NCBI GenBank assembly: GCA_031412915.1
Contig: JANODX010000038.1
Span: forward strand, 22,073 to 86,072
Reading direction: 5' to 3'
Source: JAGNNV01 sp031412915
GTDB taxonomy: Bacteria; Acidobacteriota; Vicinamibacteria; Fen-336; JAGNNV01
DNA length: 64,000 bases
Shown: positions 26,267-34,688 of the stretch, in pieces
Layout: each line of letters opens with the position of its first letter
Position numbering within the stretch: the stretch's first letter is position 1
Made by a program: the position numbers and the translations under genes
The notes under the pieces: generated by a model
What the model saw: the letters and a program-made list of their open reading frames with translations, nothing else
The model's database searches: none
Told to the model about the DNA's origin: nothing

Positions 26267-27693
26267 CCGGAATCGTCTTCGGGTTCGAGCCCGGGAATGG
26301 CCAACTGGCGCGGAGCATGCGAGACGGTCTCGAGTTCGGGAATGTCTTCGCCCACCGCCGCCCCCAGATCCTTGAAACGCCGCGCCTGCACGAGCACGCG
26401 GCTCTCCATCGAACCCACAGTCTTGTTGTAGGCCATCGTCGCCTTCCCCAACGCCTCACCCACCGCGCCGAAGTGAGAGGCCATGACGCTGATCCGGTTG
26501 TAGAGTTCCTTCCCCAATTCGCTGATCTGCTCGGCACTTTCCGCGATGCGCTCCTGCCTCCAGCCGTAGGCCGCCCCTTTGAGGAGAGAGAGAAGGGTCA
26601 TGGGCCCGGCCGGTATGACGTGGCCCTCGACCGCATCGTCCAGCAGCGACGGATCCGCCTGAACCGCGTCCGCAAAGGCGCTCTCGATGGGGACGTACAT
26701 CACCACGAAGTCGGGACTGCTGGAGAGATGATCGGAATACGACTTGTCGGACAATTCGGATACATGCTTTCGCAACTGCTTGGCGTGGAGTTGAATGAGG
26801 TCGCGACGCGCGTTTTCGTCCCGAGCGTCCTTGGCGTCGAGATAGGCGGAAAGCGGCACCTTGGCGTCGACCACCACCGTCTTGCCGCCGGGCAGGTGCA
26901 CCACGAGATCGGGGCGCAGGCGCGAGTCGTCCCCGTGGATGGTCGCTTGTTCGACAAAATCGCAATGCTGGATCATGCCCGCCATTTCAACCACGCGCCG
27001 CAACTGAAACTCCCCCCAACGCCCGCGGACACTGGGGGCCCGTAGCGCGGTCACGAGTTTTTCCGTTTCGCCGCGCAGCAGGGCCTGACTCTCCTTGAAC
27101 AACGCGAACTGCTCGGAAAGGCCCGAGTAGGCCTCGGTCCGTTTCTGCTCGAGGTCGTGGACCTGGATCTCGAATTTGGAGAGAGACTCCCGAATCGGGG
27201 TGACGAGCTGAGCGAAAGTGGTTTCCTTGGTGGCGAAGTCCTTGAGGGCGCTCTCTCGAAACTGCCCGAAGGTGGCCTGAGCCTGGTCGAGAAACGCGGC
27301 CCGGCTCTTGTCGAGGGCGTCTGCGGACAGCGCCTGGAAGGCGTCCTTCATCGAAGTCTCGGCTCGGAACATGAGTTCGAGTTTCTCGAGCGCGGCTTTC
27401 TCCGATTCCCTAAGCCGGGTCAGGGACTCGGCGAGTTTGACCTGAGTTTCGCCAAGCCGGGCCTCTCGTTCCTCGAGAAGCGCGCGCGCGGCCAGGAGTT
27501 CGCGTTCGAGGACGGGAACTCTCTGGGAGATGGTTTCGAACCGCGCCCGGTCCGTGGCCAGGCGGGAACCGGCCGTAGCGTTTCCGGCCCTCTCGGCGGC
27601 TTGCCCGAACCTGCGGCCGAGCGCGAAAGCGCCCGCAGCCACCAGAAACATGACCACAAGGGCTGCGATCCAGAATGCGGAGGAGGGAACCAT
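26263..27693 (-). CDS. rmuC: DNA recombination protein RmuC
   Basis: 476 residues. An N-terminal membrane helix (FWIAALVVMFLVAAGAFALG) is followed by a long coiled coil (about 30-180) and the RmuC nuclease-like core. Visible core motifs are RGRWGEFQLRRVVEMAGM, RPDLVVHLPGGKTVVVDAKVPL, LSSSPDFVVMYVPIESAF and VIPAGPMTLLSLLKGAAYGWRQE. The family limits inverted-repeat recombination in Escherichia coli; the exact role is still unclear. Divergent from the VKOR-DsbA gene. Confidence 0.95.
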   Translation of the reverse strand: MVPSSAFWIAALVVMFLVAAGAFALGRRFGQAAERAGNATAGSRLATDRARFETISQRVPVLERELLAARALLEEREARLGETQVKLAESLTRLRESEKAALEKLELMFRAETSMKDAFQALSADALDKSRAAFLDQAQATFGQFRESALKDFATKETTFAQLVTPIRESLSKFEIQVHDLEQKRTEAYSGLSEQFALFKESQALLRGETEKLVTALRAPSVRGRWGEFQLRRVVEMAGMIQHCDFVEQATIHGDDSRLRPDLVVHLPGGKTVVVDAKVPLSAYLDAKDARDENARRDLIQLHAKQLRKHVSELSDKSYSDHLSSSPDFVVMYVPIESAFADAVQADPSLLDDAVEGHVIPAGPMTLLSLLKGAAYGWRQERIAESAEQISELGKELYNRISVMASHFGAVGEALGKATMAYNKTVGSMESRVLVQARRFKDLGAAVGEDIPELETVSHAPRQLAIPGLEPEDDSG

Positions 27694-27750
27694 CTAGCCC
27701 CAGTCTATTGAATGGGGGGACGAACGAGGTCCAAAGCCCGGGGGCGGGGT

Positions 27751-27780
27751 TTGTCCCGCGGCAAAACGCTCAGTTAGATT
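27751..27780 (+). promoter_or_regulatory. Probable promoter of the VKOR-DsbA gene
   Basis: TTGTCC at 27751-27756 and TAGATT at 27775-27780 are separated by 18 bases. The predicted transcript start lies only a few bases before the ATG at 27791, so the mRNA would have almost no leader. The GGAG at 27781-27784 would then fall outside the message. Confidence 0.4.
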
Positions 27781-27790
27781 GGAGTCTGCA

Positions 27791-29131
27791 ATGGCGCGAA
27801 CCCGAATCATGGCGGCCCTGTTGTTGTGCCTCGCGGGCGGCGCGCTCTCTCTCATCCTCCTCTCAAAACACTATGGGGTTCCGCTTCTCGGTGAGGCCGT
27901 GCTCGCGGCGTGTGGCGAAGATGGCGGATGCGATGTGGTGTCCCAGAGCCGGTACGCGAGTTTCCTCGGCCTTCCCCTTGCCGCCTGGGGCCTCTTCTTC
28001 TACGGCTCTTTGTTCGCCCTGCTCGCTCCTTCCGGGTTTGGCACGCCCGACGAGGGCGCCGATTCCGGGCTCTCGCTGGCCTTCTTCCTGGTTGTCCTCG
28101 CGGTGGGCCTGGACGTGCTCCTGCTGGGTCTTCAGGCCTTCGTCATCAAGGCCTTCTGCAAGTTCTGTATCGCGACCTATGCGGTGAACGGCCTGACTCT
28201 GGCCACCTTGTGGCCTTTCCGGCAGACCGCGCAGGCCGCGAATTTCCTGTTCGCCAAGGCTCCGCGACGCGCTTTCGGGTCGTGGGCGGTTGCAACCCTC
28301 GCGGTGGCCGCGGCAGCCCTCGCCGGGAACGCGGGCCTCACGGACCGGAAGGCTCTCGCCGGCAGTTCGATTCTAGGCATTCCCACCATGATCCAGGCCC
28401 CGCAAAAGCCCGAGAAGGGCTCTTTGGAGGAGCAGCTGACCCGGGCCCGCGCCGAAGCGAAGGAATGGAAGGACACGCTGGACAACGAGAACAAGCTTCA
28501 GTTCTATCTGACCCAGAAGGCGAAGGACGATTTCAACAAAGCGGCGGTGCTGGACCTCGACCTCTCGCGGGCGCCCGTGAAAGGTCCGTCGAAAGCCCCC
28601 ATCGGGGTTGTGACCTATTCCGATTTCATGTGTCCTTTCTGTCGGGATCTGGCCCTGGCTCTGCAAAGGTACGTCCCCGGCTCGGGCGACCAACTCAAGG
28701 TCTACTACAGGAATTTCCCCCTCGAGTTGAGTTGCAACCCCCAGGTCGGACGCACCGTTCACGAAGGCGCCTGCGATCTGGCCAAAGGGGGCATCTGTGC
28801 TTCGGAAAGCGGCCGGTTCTGGGAATATCACGACAAGATCTTCGCCCAGACCTGGGAACGCGCCAGCCGGGAGGACGTTCTTCGGATTGGCGAGTCGGTC
28901 GGCCTGGAGCGGGCGAAGTTCGGCGCCTGCATCGACGCCGCCGCCACAAAGGGCCGGCTCGCGGCCGAGGTTGCGGAAGGCCAACGGGTGGGCGTTCAGT
29001 CGACGCCCACGATCATGATCAACGGTCGCAAGCTGCCGTCCGTGAATGTGTTCCTGCTCGCCATCGAGGAGGAACGAAAGCGGCTGAAGCTCACCCCGCC
29101 GGGCCCTCCTTCAGCACCCCGGAACGAATAA
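27791..29131 (+). CDS. VKOR-DsbA fusion: disulfide-forming membrane enzyme
   Basis: 446 residues. The N-terminal 180 residues are a vitamin-K-epoxide-reductase domain with four or five membrane helices, the loop cysteines C41 and C47 (CGEDGGC) and the quinone-linked pair C123-K-F-C126. A linker with charged helix follows. The C-terminal DsbA-like thioredoxin domain has C281-P-F-C284 (SDFMCPFCRD) and a cis-Pro loop (QSTPTIMINGR). The fusion can oxidise its own thioredoxin domain and pass electrons to quinone, replacing DsbB plus DsbA. A second DsbA-like protein is encoded at 30356. Confidence 0.93.
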   Translation: MARTRIMAALLLCLAGGALSLILLSKHYGVPLLGEAVLAACGEDGGCDVVSQSRYASFLGLPLAAWGLFFYGSLFALLAPSGFGTPDEGADSGLSLAFFLVVLAVGLDVLLLGLQAFVIKAFCKFCIATYAVNGLTLATLWPFRQTAQAANFLFAKAPRRAFGSWAVATLAVAAAALAGNAGLTDRKALAGSSILGIPTMIQAPQKPEKGSLEEQLTRARAEAKEWKDTLDNENKLQFYLTQKAKDDFNKAAVLDLDLSRAPVKGPSKAPIGVVTYSDFMCPFCRDLALALQRYVPGSGDQLKVYYRNFPLELSCNPQVGRTVHEGACDLAKGGICASESGRFWEYHDKIFAQTWERASREDVLRIGESVGLERAKFGACIDAAATKGRLAAEVAEGQRVGVQSTPTIMINGRKLPSVNVFLLAIEEERKRLKLTPPGPPSAPRNE

Positions 29132-29186
29132 ACCGTCGAGTCCAGGACGGAATCACACCTTTGCTTCTCCCAGGAGTTTGAAGATC

Positions 29187-30308
29187 ATGACGAGCACAAC
29201 CTTGACCCCTCCCGATCAAATCGCGGCGGGAAGGCTCGACATCCAAGTCACGAGGGTCCCTCGCACCCGGGCCATGCCCAAAGCATCGGAGTTGGGGTTC
29301 GGCCGGGTCTTCACCGACCACATGTTCGCGCTGGATTACGAAGAAGGCCGCGGCTGGTTCGACGCGCGTATCGTCCCCTACGGACCCATCGCCATGGATC
29401 CGGGAGCCTCGGCGTTGCAGTACGGCCAGGCCATGTTCGACGGCTGCAAAGCGTTCCGGGCCAAAGACGGGCGGATCCTCTTCTTCCGCGGCCAAAAACA
29501 CGCCGCTCGCTTGAGCGACGGTGCGCCGCGCCTGGGCATGGTCGCTCCCGACCGGGAAACCGTGTACCGGGCCATCACGACCCTGATCCACTTCGAAAGG
29601 GATTGGATCCCGAGCGAGCCGGGCACCTCCCTGTACGTAAGACCGACGCTCGTCGGCACCGAAGGATTCCTCGGGGTTCGGGCGAGCAGGAAGTATCTCT
29701 TCTACGTCATCCTGTCGCCGGTGGGCGCCTACTACCCGGAGGGGCTGAAGCCGGTTCGCATCTGGGTGGAGAAGGAGTTGATCCGCGCGGCCAAGGGGGG
29801 CCTGGGCGCGGTGAAAGCGGGTGCTAACTACGCGGCCAGCCTCTATGCCGCGGCGGCGGTGCAGAAGCGCGGGTATGCCCAGGTGCTCTGGCTCGACGCC
29901 TTCGAGCACCGGTACTGCGAGGAAGTGGGCGTTATGAATCTGTTCGTTCAGTTGAAGGACGAGATCGTGACTGCGCCGCTTGGGGGCACCATCCTCGCCG
30001 GGGTCACCCGGGACAGCGTCATCACTCTTCTGCGCGATTGGGGCTACAAGGTCAACGAAAGGCGATACGCTTTCGAAGAAATCCTGGAGGCGAAGAGAAA
30101 CGGATCTTTGGGCGAGGTGTTCGGGACGGGAACGGCCGCGGTGATTTCACCGGTGGGAGAATTCGGCTATTCCGAGGGCGTGCTTCAGATCTCCGACGGT
30201 TCGATCGGGCCGCTCGCTCAGAAACTCCACTCCACTCTCACCTCCATTCAGTACGGCGACATCAACGATCCCTACGGCTGGACGGAGCCCATAACCGGGG
30301 TTGCGTAG
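29187..30308 (+). CDS. ilvE: Branched-chain amino acid aminotransferase, type II
   Basis: 373 residues from ATG 29187 (GGAG upstream). PLP class IV fold of the long, eukaryote-like type II branch: FDARIVPYGPIAMDPGASALQYGQAMFDGCKAF, with the PLP lysine in GLGAVKAGANYAAS and a late EVFGTGTAAVISPVG. It interconverts branched-chain keto acids and amino acids with glutamate. A second, type I BCAT lies at 41914-42837 in the attenuated ilv cluster. The present gene has no attenuator and sits between two disulfide-forming proteins, so it may serve degradation or another amino acid pool. Confidence 0.92.
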   Translation: MTSTTLTPPDQIAAGRLDIQVTRVPRTRAMPKASELGFGRVFTDHMFALDYEEGRGWFDARIVPYGPIAMDPGASALQYGQAMFDGCKAFRAKDGRILFFRGQKHAARLSDGAPRLGMVAPDRETVYRAITTLIHFERDWIPSEPGTSLYVRPTLVGTEGFLGVRASRKYLFYVILSPVGAYYPEGLKPVRIWVEKELIRAAKGGLGAVKAGANYAASLYAAAAVQKRGYAQVLWLDAFEHRYCEEVGVMNLFVQLKDEIVTAPLGGTILAGVTRDSVITLLRDWGYKVNERRYAFEEILEAKRNGSLGEVFGTGTAAVISPVGEFGYSEGVLQISDGSIGPLAQKLHSTLTSIQYGDINDPYGWTEPITGVA

Positions 30309-30355
30309 ACTGGGGCGCCTCACGAATCCAAGAAGAATCATCTCTGCCAGGAACT

Positions 30356-31117
30356 ATGAACTCACACCTCAACATCTTCACGAATTCCTCCTGCCGTTTT
30401 CTCGCCTTTGCGGCCTGTGCTTCGCTTGCCTCCGTCGCGGTTCCGGTGTTCGCTCAGGCAAAAGAACGCCCGGTCCAGAAGACTCAGGCCACGGCGCCCT
30501 TGGCGCCACCCGCGGTCGCATCGAAACCCGCCGCCCAGGCCCCGGCCGTCGGCCCCGCGGGGGCCGAGCAAAAATACAAGACCAACCTGAAAGGTCCGGC
30601 GGGCGCTCCGATCCGGGTGGTCGAGTTCGCCGACTTCATGTGCGGGGGCTGCCAGCAGGCATCCGTCGCTCTGCGCGGGTACTTTGCCCAACAAGGCGAC
30701 GACATCAACCTCACTTTCAAGAACTTTCCTCTCGAACAGACCTGCAACCCCGGCGTTTCTCGCACGGTTCACACCGGTTCGTGTGAGTTGGCCCTCGGTG
30801 CGATCTGCGCTTCGGATTTGGGGATGTTCTGGGCCTATCACGATCGGATTTTTTCCCGGTCGTGGGAGCAGGCCTCGCGGCAGGATGTCATCGACAACGG
30901 GGTGGCGGTGGGAATGAACAAGGCGAAGCTCGAAGCCTGTCTCGCCTCGCCCGAGGCCAAATCGAAACTCGCGCTTCAGGTCAAGGAGGGGTTCGAGGTC
31001 AACGTCCAGGTGACCCCGACCCTCGTGGTCAACGGAAGGAAACTCTCGGCCACGAGTCAGTTCGCAAGTGCGGTGGAAGAAGAGCGGAAGAAGCTGGCGG
31101 CGACGCCGGCGAAATAG
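30356..31117 (+). CDS. Secreted DsbA-like thioredoxin-fold protein
   Basis: 253 residues from ATG 30356 (CCAGGAACT upstream). A signal peptide (FLAFAACASLASVAVPVFAQ) and an Ala/Pro-rich linker precede a DsbA-type thioredoxin domain with C96-G-G-C99 (FADFMCGGCQ) and cis-Pro loop VTPTLVVNGRKLS. It is closely similar in layout to the thioredoxin half of the VKOR-DsbA protein (NFPLEQTCNP, RTVHTGSCELA), which suggests duplication. It may be the soluble partner oxidised by that enzyme. Confidence 0.9.
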   Translation: MNSHLNIFTNSSCRFLAFAACASLASVAVPVFAQAKERPVQKTQATAPLAPPAVASKPAAQAPAVGPAGAEQKYKTNLKGPAGAPIRVVEFADFMCGGCQQASVALRGYFAQQGDDINLTFKNFPLEQTCNPGVSRTVHTGSCELALGAICASDLGMFWAYHDRIFSRSWEQASRQDVIDNGVAVGMNKAKLEACLASPEAKSKLALQVKEGFEVNVQVTPTLVVNGRKLSATSQFASAVEEERKKLAATPAK

Positions 31118-31135
31118 ACAGGCGGGGCGGCCCGC

Positions 31136-32176
31136 CTACTCGGTGCGGGCCACCACCAGGAACCGGGAGGGCAGCAGGAGGCTGCGTGCCACTCGCGCCT
31201 CCACGAAACCGGTCTCCTTCAACCAACGGAGATAGTCGTCTCCGGAAAAGCAGGCGCTGTTCGAGGTGATGCGAAAAAAAAGAGCCGCGGCATCGCCGGC
31301 CGCCTCCGGGGGAGCCCCGGGGCGGGGCGCCTCGATGTCGAACACGCCGATCGAACCGCCGGGGTTGAGAGCCCGCTTCGCTCGAACCAGAATCCCGCGA
31401 TTCACTTCGGGGCTGAAGTGATGAAGAATGTTGGCGAGGACCACGACGTCCGCATCCTCCCCGTACTCCTCTCTCAGGAGGTCGCACTCGCGAAAGGAAA
31501 CGACATCGTCGATTCCGGCCTGGGTCGCGAGCCTCCTGGCCTCCGGGATCGCCTCCGCGCGTTCCAGAACCACGGAACGAAGGCCGGGATGGACTCGGCA
31601 GAGCGCCGCGCCTACCAAGCCATGGGAGCCGGCCACATCGAGACAGAGCCGCGCGCCGTCGTCGATCGGAAGTTCCCTGGCCACAAAGTCCGCGAAGTCG
31701 CGCGCTCCCTCCGCCATGGCCCGCTGGTAGAGGCTCCAGTCCGGTCCGGTGAGGCTTCGATGCATTTCGGCGCCCCGGCCGGTCTTGAGAACCTCTTCCA
31801 GCTGGCTGATCCATTCCCATTGCGGCGCGCCGAAAGCGACGAAGCTGGCGAGCGAGTGGGAGGCTTCCGCCCCGAAATGCTTTCGACCCAGGCGCGACAG
31901 CGACCACACCCCCGCCCGCGGCTTCACGTAGCCCATGGAACTCAGAAGGCGCAAGACGAGATCCAGGCACGATTCGTCGAGGGCCAACCTCTTCGCGAGT
32001 TCGGAGGTGGTCGCCCCCTTGTCGGCCAGAGCCTTGAAGACGGAGGTCCGTTCCGCCACGATGAGGGCGCGGGCCTGAAGCGGGGCGACCAGGACGTCGA
32101 GCATCGGATAGGGCACCACCCCGAGGGCCTGGGCGAGGCGCTCCTTCAAACCCTTCGGAATCGTGCCGTAGCGCAT
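31136..32176 (-). CDS. SAM-dependent O-methyltransferase-like protein with dimerisation domain
   Basis: 346 residues. The N-terminal winged-helix dimerisation part (LIVAERTSVFKALADKGATTSELAKRLALDESCLDLVLRLLSSMGYV) and the Methyltransf_2-type catalytic domain (LCLDVAGSHGLVGAALCRVHPGLRSVVLE, DADVVVLANILHHFSPEVNRGILVRAKRALNPGG) are both present. It resembles hydroxyneurosporene/acetylserotonin-type O-methyltransferases. The substrate is unknown and no biosynthetic cluster surrounds it. Confidence 0.85.
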   Translation of the reverse strand: MRYGTIPKGLKERLAQALGVVPYPMLDVLVAPLQARALIVAERTSVFKALADKGATTSELAKRLALDESCLDLVLRLLSSMGYVKPRAGVWSLSRLGRKHFGAEASHSLASFVAFGAPQWEWISQLEEVLKTGRGAEMHRSLTGPDWSLYQRAMAEGARDFADFVARELPIDDGARLCLDVAGSHGLVGAALCRVHPGLRSVVLERAEAIPEARRLATQAGIDDVVSFRECDLLREEYGEDADVVVLANILHHFSPEVNRGILVRAKRALNPGGSIGVFDIEAPRPGAPPEAAGDAAALFFRITSNSACFSGDDYLRWLKETGFVEARVARSLLLPSRFLVVARTE

Positions 32177-32324
32177 AGGTGGAGGCTCAGTTTGTCCTTT
32201 TTCCTGGGGGGTTGGTCAAGCGGAGGCCTGAAGCCACTGTCGATCCGAAGATCGAAACTGCGGACTTGGCAGAGTCCTTGGCTGTTAACCTGCTTTTAGA
32301 CTCGTCCTGCGAAGAGACCTCCGA

Positions 32325-33725
32325 ATGATCTACCTGATCCTCGCTTACTGCGTCCTCCAGATCATCCTCGGCCTCTGGCTCGGGCAGAAGGTGAAGAACT
32401 CGGGCGACTTCTTCGTCGCCGGTCGATCGCTCTCGCCTGGCCTGCTTTTCGCCACCCTCCTCGCCGCCAACGTAGGCGCTGGTTCCACGGTGGGAGCCAC
32501 CGGTCTTGGCTACCGGGACGGCCTCGCGGCCTGGTGGTGGGTTGGGTCCGCGGGGGTCGGTTGCCTCATTCTCGGGCAGTTCGTGGGGCCGCGCATCTGG
32601 AAGATCGCTTCCGACCACGACTTGAAGACCGCCGGGGATTTCCTCGAATGGCGTTTCGGTCGGGACGTTCGCGGGCTCGTCGCCTGTCTGCTCTGGCTCG
32701 GCACCATCGCCATACTCGCCGGGCAGCTCACCGCCCTCTCATGGATCCTGAACGTGGTCGCGGGGGTCGACAAGGCCACGGGCGCCATCATCGGAGGCGT
32801 CGTCGCCACCATCTACTTCAGCGCGGGAGGCCTTGCGAGTTCCGTCTACGTGAACGCGGTCCAGTTGACGGTCAAGATCGTGGGTTTCGTCGTCGCGGTC
32901 CCTCTCATTCTCATGCGCGTCGGTGGTCTTTCGGCCCTTCAAACCGCGACGGCCATGCCGGAATCATCCTGGAATTTCTTCTCCGGGGGCGCCTCCGGTA
33001 TCCAATACCTGGCCCTGCTCGCGCCGGCGTTCGTGATCTCACCCGGTCTTCTTCAGAAGGTCTACGGCGCCCGGGACGCGAGTGCGGTGCGCTGGGGCGT
33101 CACCATCAACGCTCTCGCCCTCTTCGTCTTTGCGTGCTTCCCGCCCCTTCTCGGGCTGTGCGCGCGAGCACTCCACCCGGGTCTCGTCAATCCGGAACTG
33201 GCCCTGCCCACGCTCTTTGTGAACGACCTGCATCCGGCCCTTGGGGCCCTCGGACTCGCCGCCGTGGTCTCGGCCGAGCTCTCGACCGCCGATGCCGTGC
33301 TCTTCATCCTGGCGACGTCTCTGTCGAAGGATCTCTACAAGACGTTCATCAACAAGACCGCGAGCGATCAGCAGGTTCTCAAGGTGGCGCGGCTCGCCGC
33401 TTTGGGCGGCGGGGTCTTGGGCATCTACGTCGCCATCAAGGCCGCGAGCGTCATCTCCGTCCTTAGCATTTTCTACTCGCTCCTCTCCGTCTGCCTCTTC
33501 GTGCCCGTGATCCTCGGCCTCTACGTAAAGTCGGCGGATCGCACGCACGCCCTCACCGCAATCCTCACCGGCATGGCAAGCTTCCTCGCCGCACACTTCA
33601 CCTCGGCCGGAAAGGGCTATTACGGCCTCACCCCGCCTCTCATCGGACTCTTGACCTCCGCCGTGGCCGCGATGCTCGCCCTCGCGGTCCGCCCCGCGGT
33701 CCAACCGAAGGAACTCACGAAATGA
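32325..33725 (+). CDS. Sodium:solute symporter (SSS family)
   Basis: 466 residues with about 13 membrane helices. SSS marks are LANVGAGSTVGATGLGYRDG near the start of the transport core and SAELSTADAVLFILATSLSKDLYK, the sodium-site helix. Substrates in the family range from sugars to amino acids and carboxylates and cannot be told here. The stop overlaps the start of the SDR gene as ATGA, so the transporter and the dehydrogenase probably handle one compound. Confidence 0.93.
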   Translation: MIYLILAYCVLQIILGLWLGQKVKNSGDFFVAGRSLSPGLLFATLLAANVGAGSTVGATGLGYRDGLAAWWWVGSAGVGCLILGQFVGPRIWKIASDHDLKTAGDFLEWRFGRDVRGLVACLLWLGTIAILAGQLTALSWILNVVAGVDKATGAIIGGVVATIYFSAGGLASSVYVNAVQLTVKIVGFVVAVPLILMRVGGLSALQTATAMPESSWNFFSGGASGIQYLALLAPAFVISPGLLQKVYGARDASAVRWGVTINALALFVFACFPPLLGLCARALHPGLVNPELALPTLFVNDLHPALGALGLAAVVSAELSTADAVLFILATSLSKDLYKTFINKTASDQQVLKVARLAALGGGVLGIYVAIKAASVISVLSIFYSLLSVCLFVPVILGLYVKSADRTHALTAILTGMASFLAAHFTSAGKGYYGLTPPLIGLLTSAVAAMLALAVRPAVQPKELTK

Positions 33726-34516
33726 AAGCGAACGATCTGTTCAGACTCGACTCCAAGATCGCCGCGATTGTCGGCGCCGGCTCCGGGATCGGAGAAGCCA
33801 CCGCCCGCATGGCCGCCGAGTTGGGGGCGCAGGTGGTCTGCCTTGACGTCAACGCCGGCAGCGTCGAGGCCGTCGCCCGCGCCATCAAGGCCGCGGGCGG
33901 CCAGGCGGAGAGCGGGGTCGTCGACATTCGAGACGGCGCCGCCGTACGCAAATGCTTCGACGACATCGCCGCGCGCCTGGGCGGCCTTCATGTGGCCATC
34001 TGCACGCCCGCCATCAACGTGCGCAAGAAGATCCTCGACTACACGGAAGAGGAGTTCGATCGGGTGATGGCGGTGAACATGCGCGGGAATTTCAACGTGC
34101 TCCAGTCCGCGGGCCGGATCATGACCGCCCAGAAGAGCGGCAGCATCGTCCTCTATTCGTCGATCCGCTCGCAGACCGTCGAGCCCGGCCAGTCGGCCTA
34201 CGCCGCCACCAAGGCGGGCATTCTGCAGATGGTCAAGACCGCCGCGTCGGAGTTCGGTCCCGCGGGGGTACGCGTGAACGCCATCGGACCCGGCGTCATC
34301 GACACTCCCCTCACCGCCCAGATCAAGAACAACCAGGCATGGTACGAAGCGTATGCCGCAAAGAGCATCATGAACCGCTGGGGAAAGCCGGAAGAGGTGG
34401 CGGCCGCGACCCTTTTCCTCTGCGCGCCCGCGGCCAGCTACATCACCGGCACCATTCTGTTCGTCGATGGCGGATGGACGGCGCATGACGGGAGGTTCAC
34501 GCCTCCCGGGATGTGA
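33722..34516 (+). CDS. Short-chain dehydrogenase/reductase
   Basis: 264 residues. NAD(P)-binding GAGSGIGEATARMA with the acidic VVCLDV favouring NAD, catalytic Ser (LYSSIRS) and YAATK. The C-terminus VDGGWTAHDGRF is of the classical SDR type. Translationally coupled to the symporter (ATGA), so it likely oxidises the imported substrate, perhaps a polyol or hydroxy acid; this is inferred from context only. Confidence 0.92.
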   Translation: MKANDLFRLDSKIAAIVGAGSGIGEATARMAAELGAQVVCLDVNAGSVEAVARAIKAAGGQAESGVVDIRDGAAVRKCFDDIAARLGGLHVAICTPAINVRKKILDYTEEEFDRVMAVNMRGNFNVLQSAGRIMTAQKSGSIVLYSSIRSQTVEPGQSAYAATKAGILQMVKTAASEFGPAGVRVNAIGPGVIDTPLTAQIKNNQAWYEAYAAKSIMNRWGKPEEVAAATLFLCAPAASYITGTILFVDGGWTAHDGRFTPPGM

Positions 34517-34573
34517 GCGGGGCTTCAGACTCTCAATCGTCCAGAAGCTCCAGAGAGTTCATCGTCTGCGCGT

Positions 34574-34603
34574 TTGACATCGGCGCCGACGAAAGATTAG
34601 ACA
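34574..34603 (+). promoter_or_regulatory. Probable promoter of the TonB-dependent receptor gene
   Basis: A perfect TTGACA (34574-34579) and TAGACA (34598-34603) with 18 bases between. The transcript would have a leader of about 80 bases ending with AAGGAG (34674-34679), nine bases before the ATG at 34689. No riboswitch-like structure is obvious in the leader. Confidence 0.5.
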
Positions 34604-34688
34604 TGGCCGCAACAAGACGGCATGGGGCGGCGTTCCAGCGGTTCGCAATCAAACAGCCACACGTTCTGAAGCTAAGGAGTCTAGAAAA

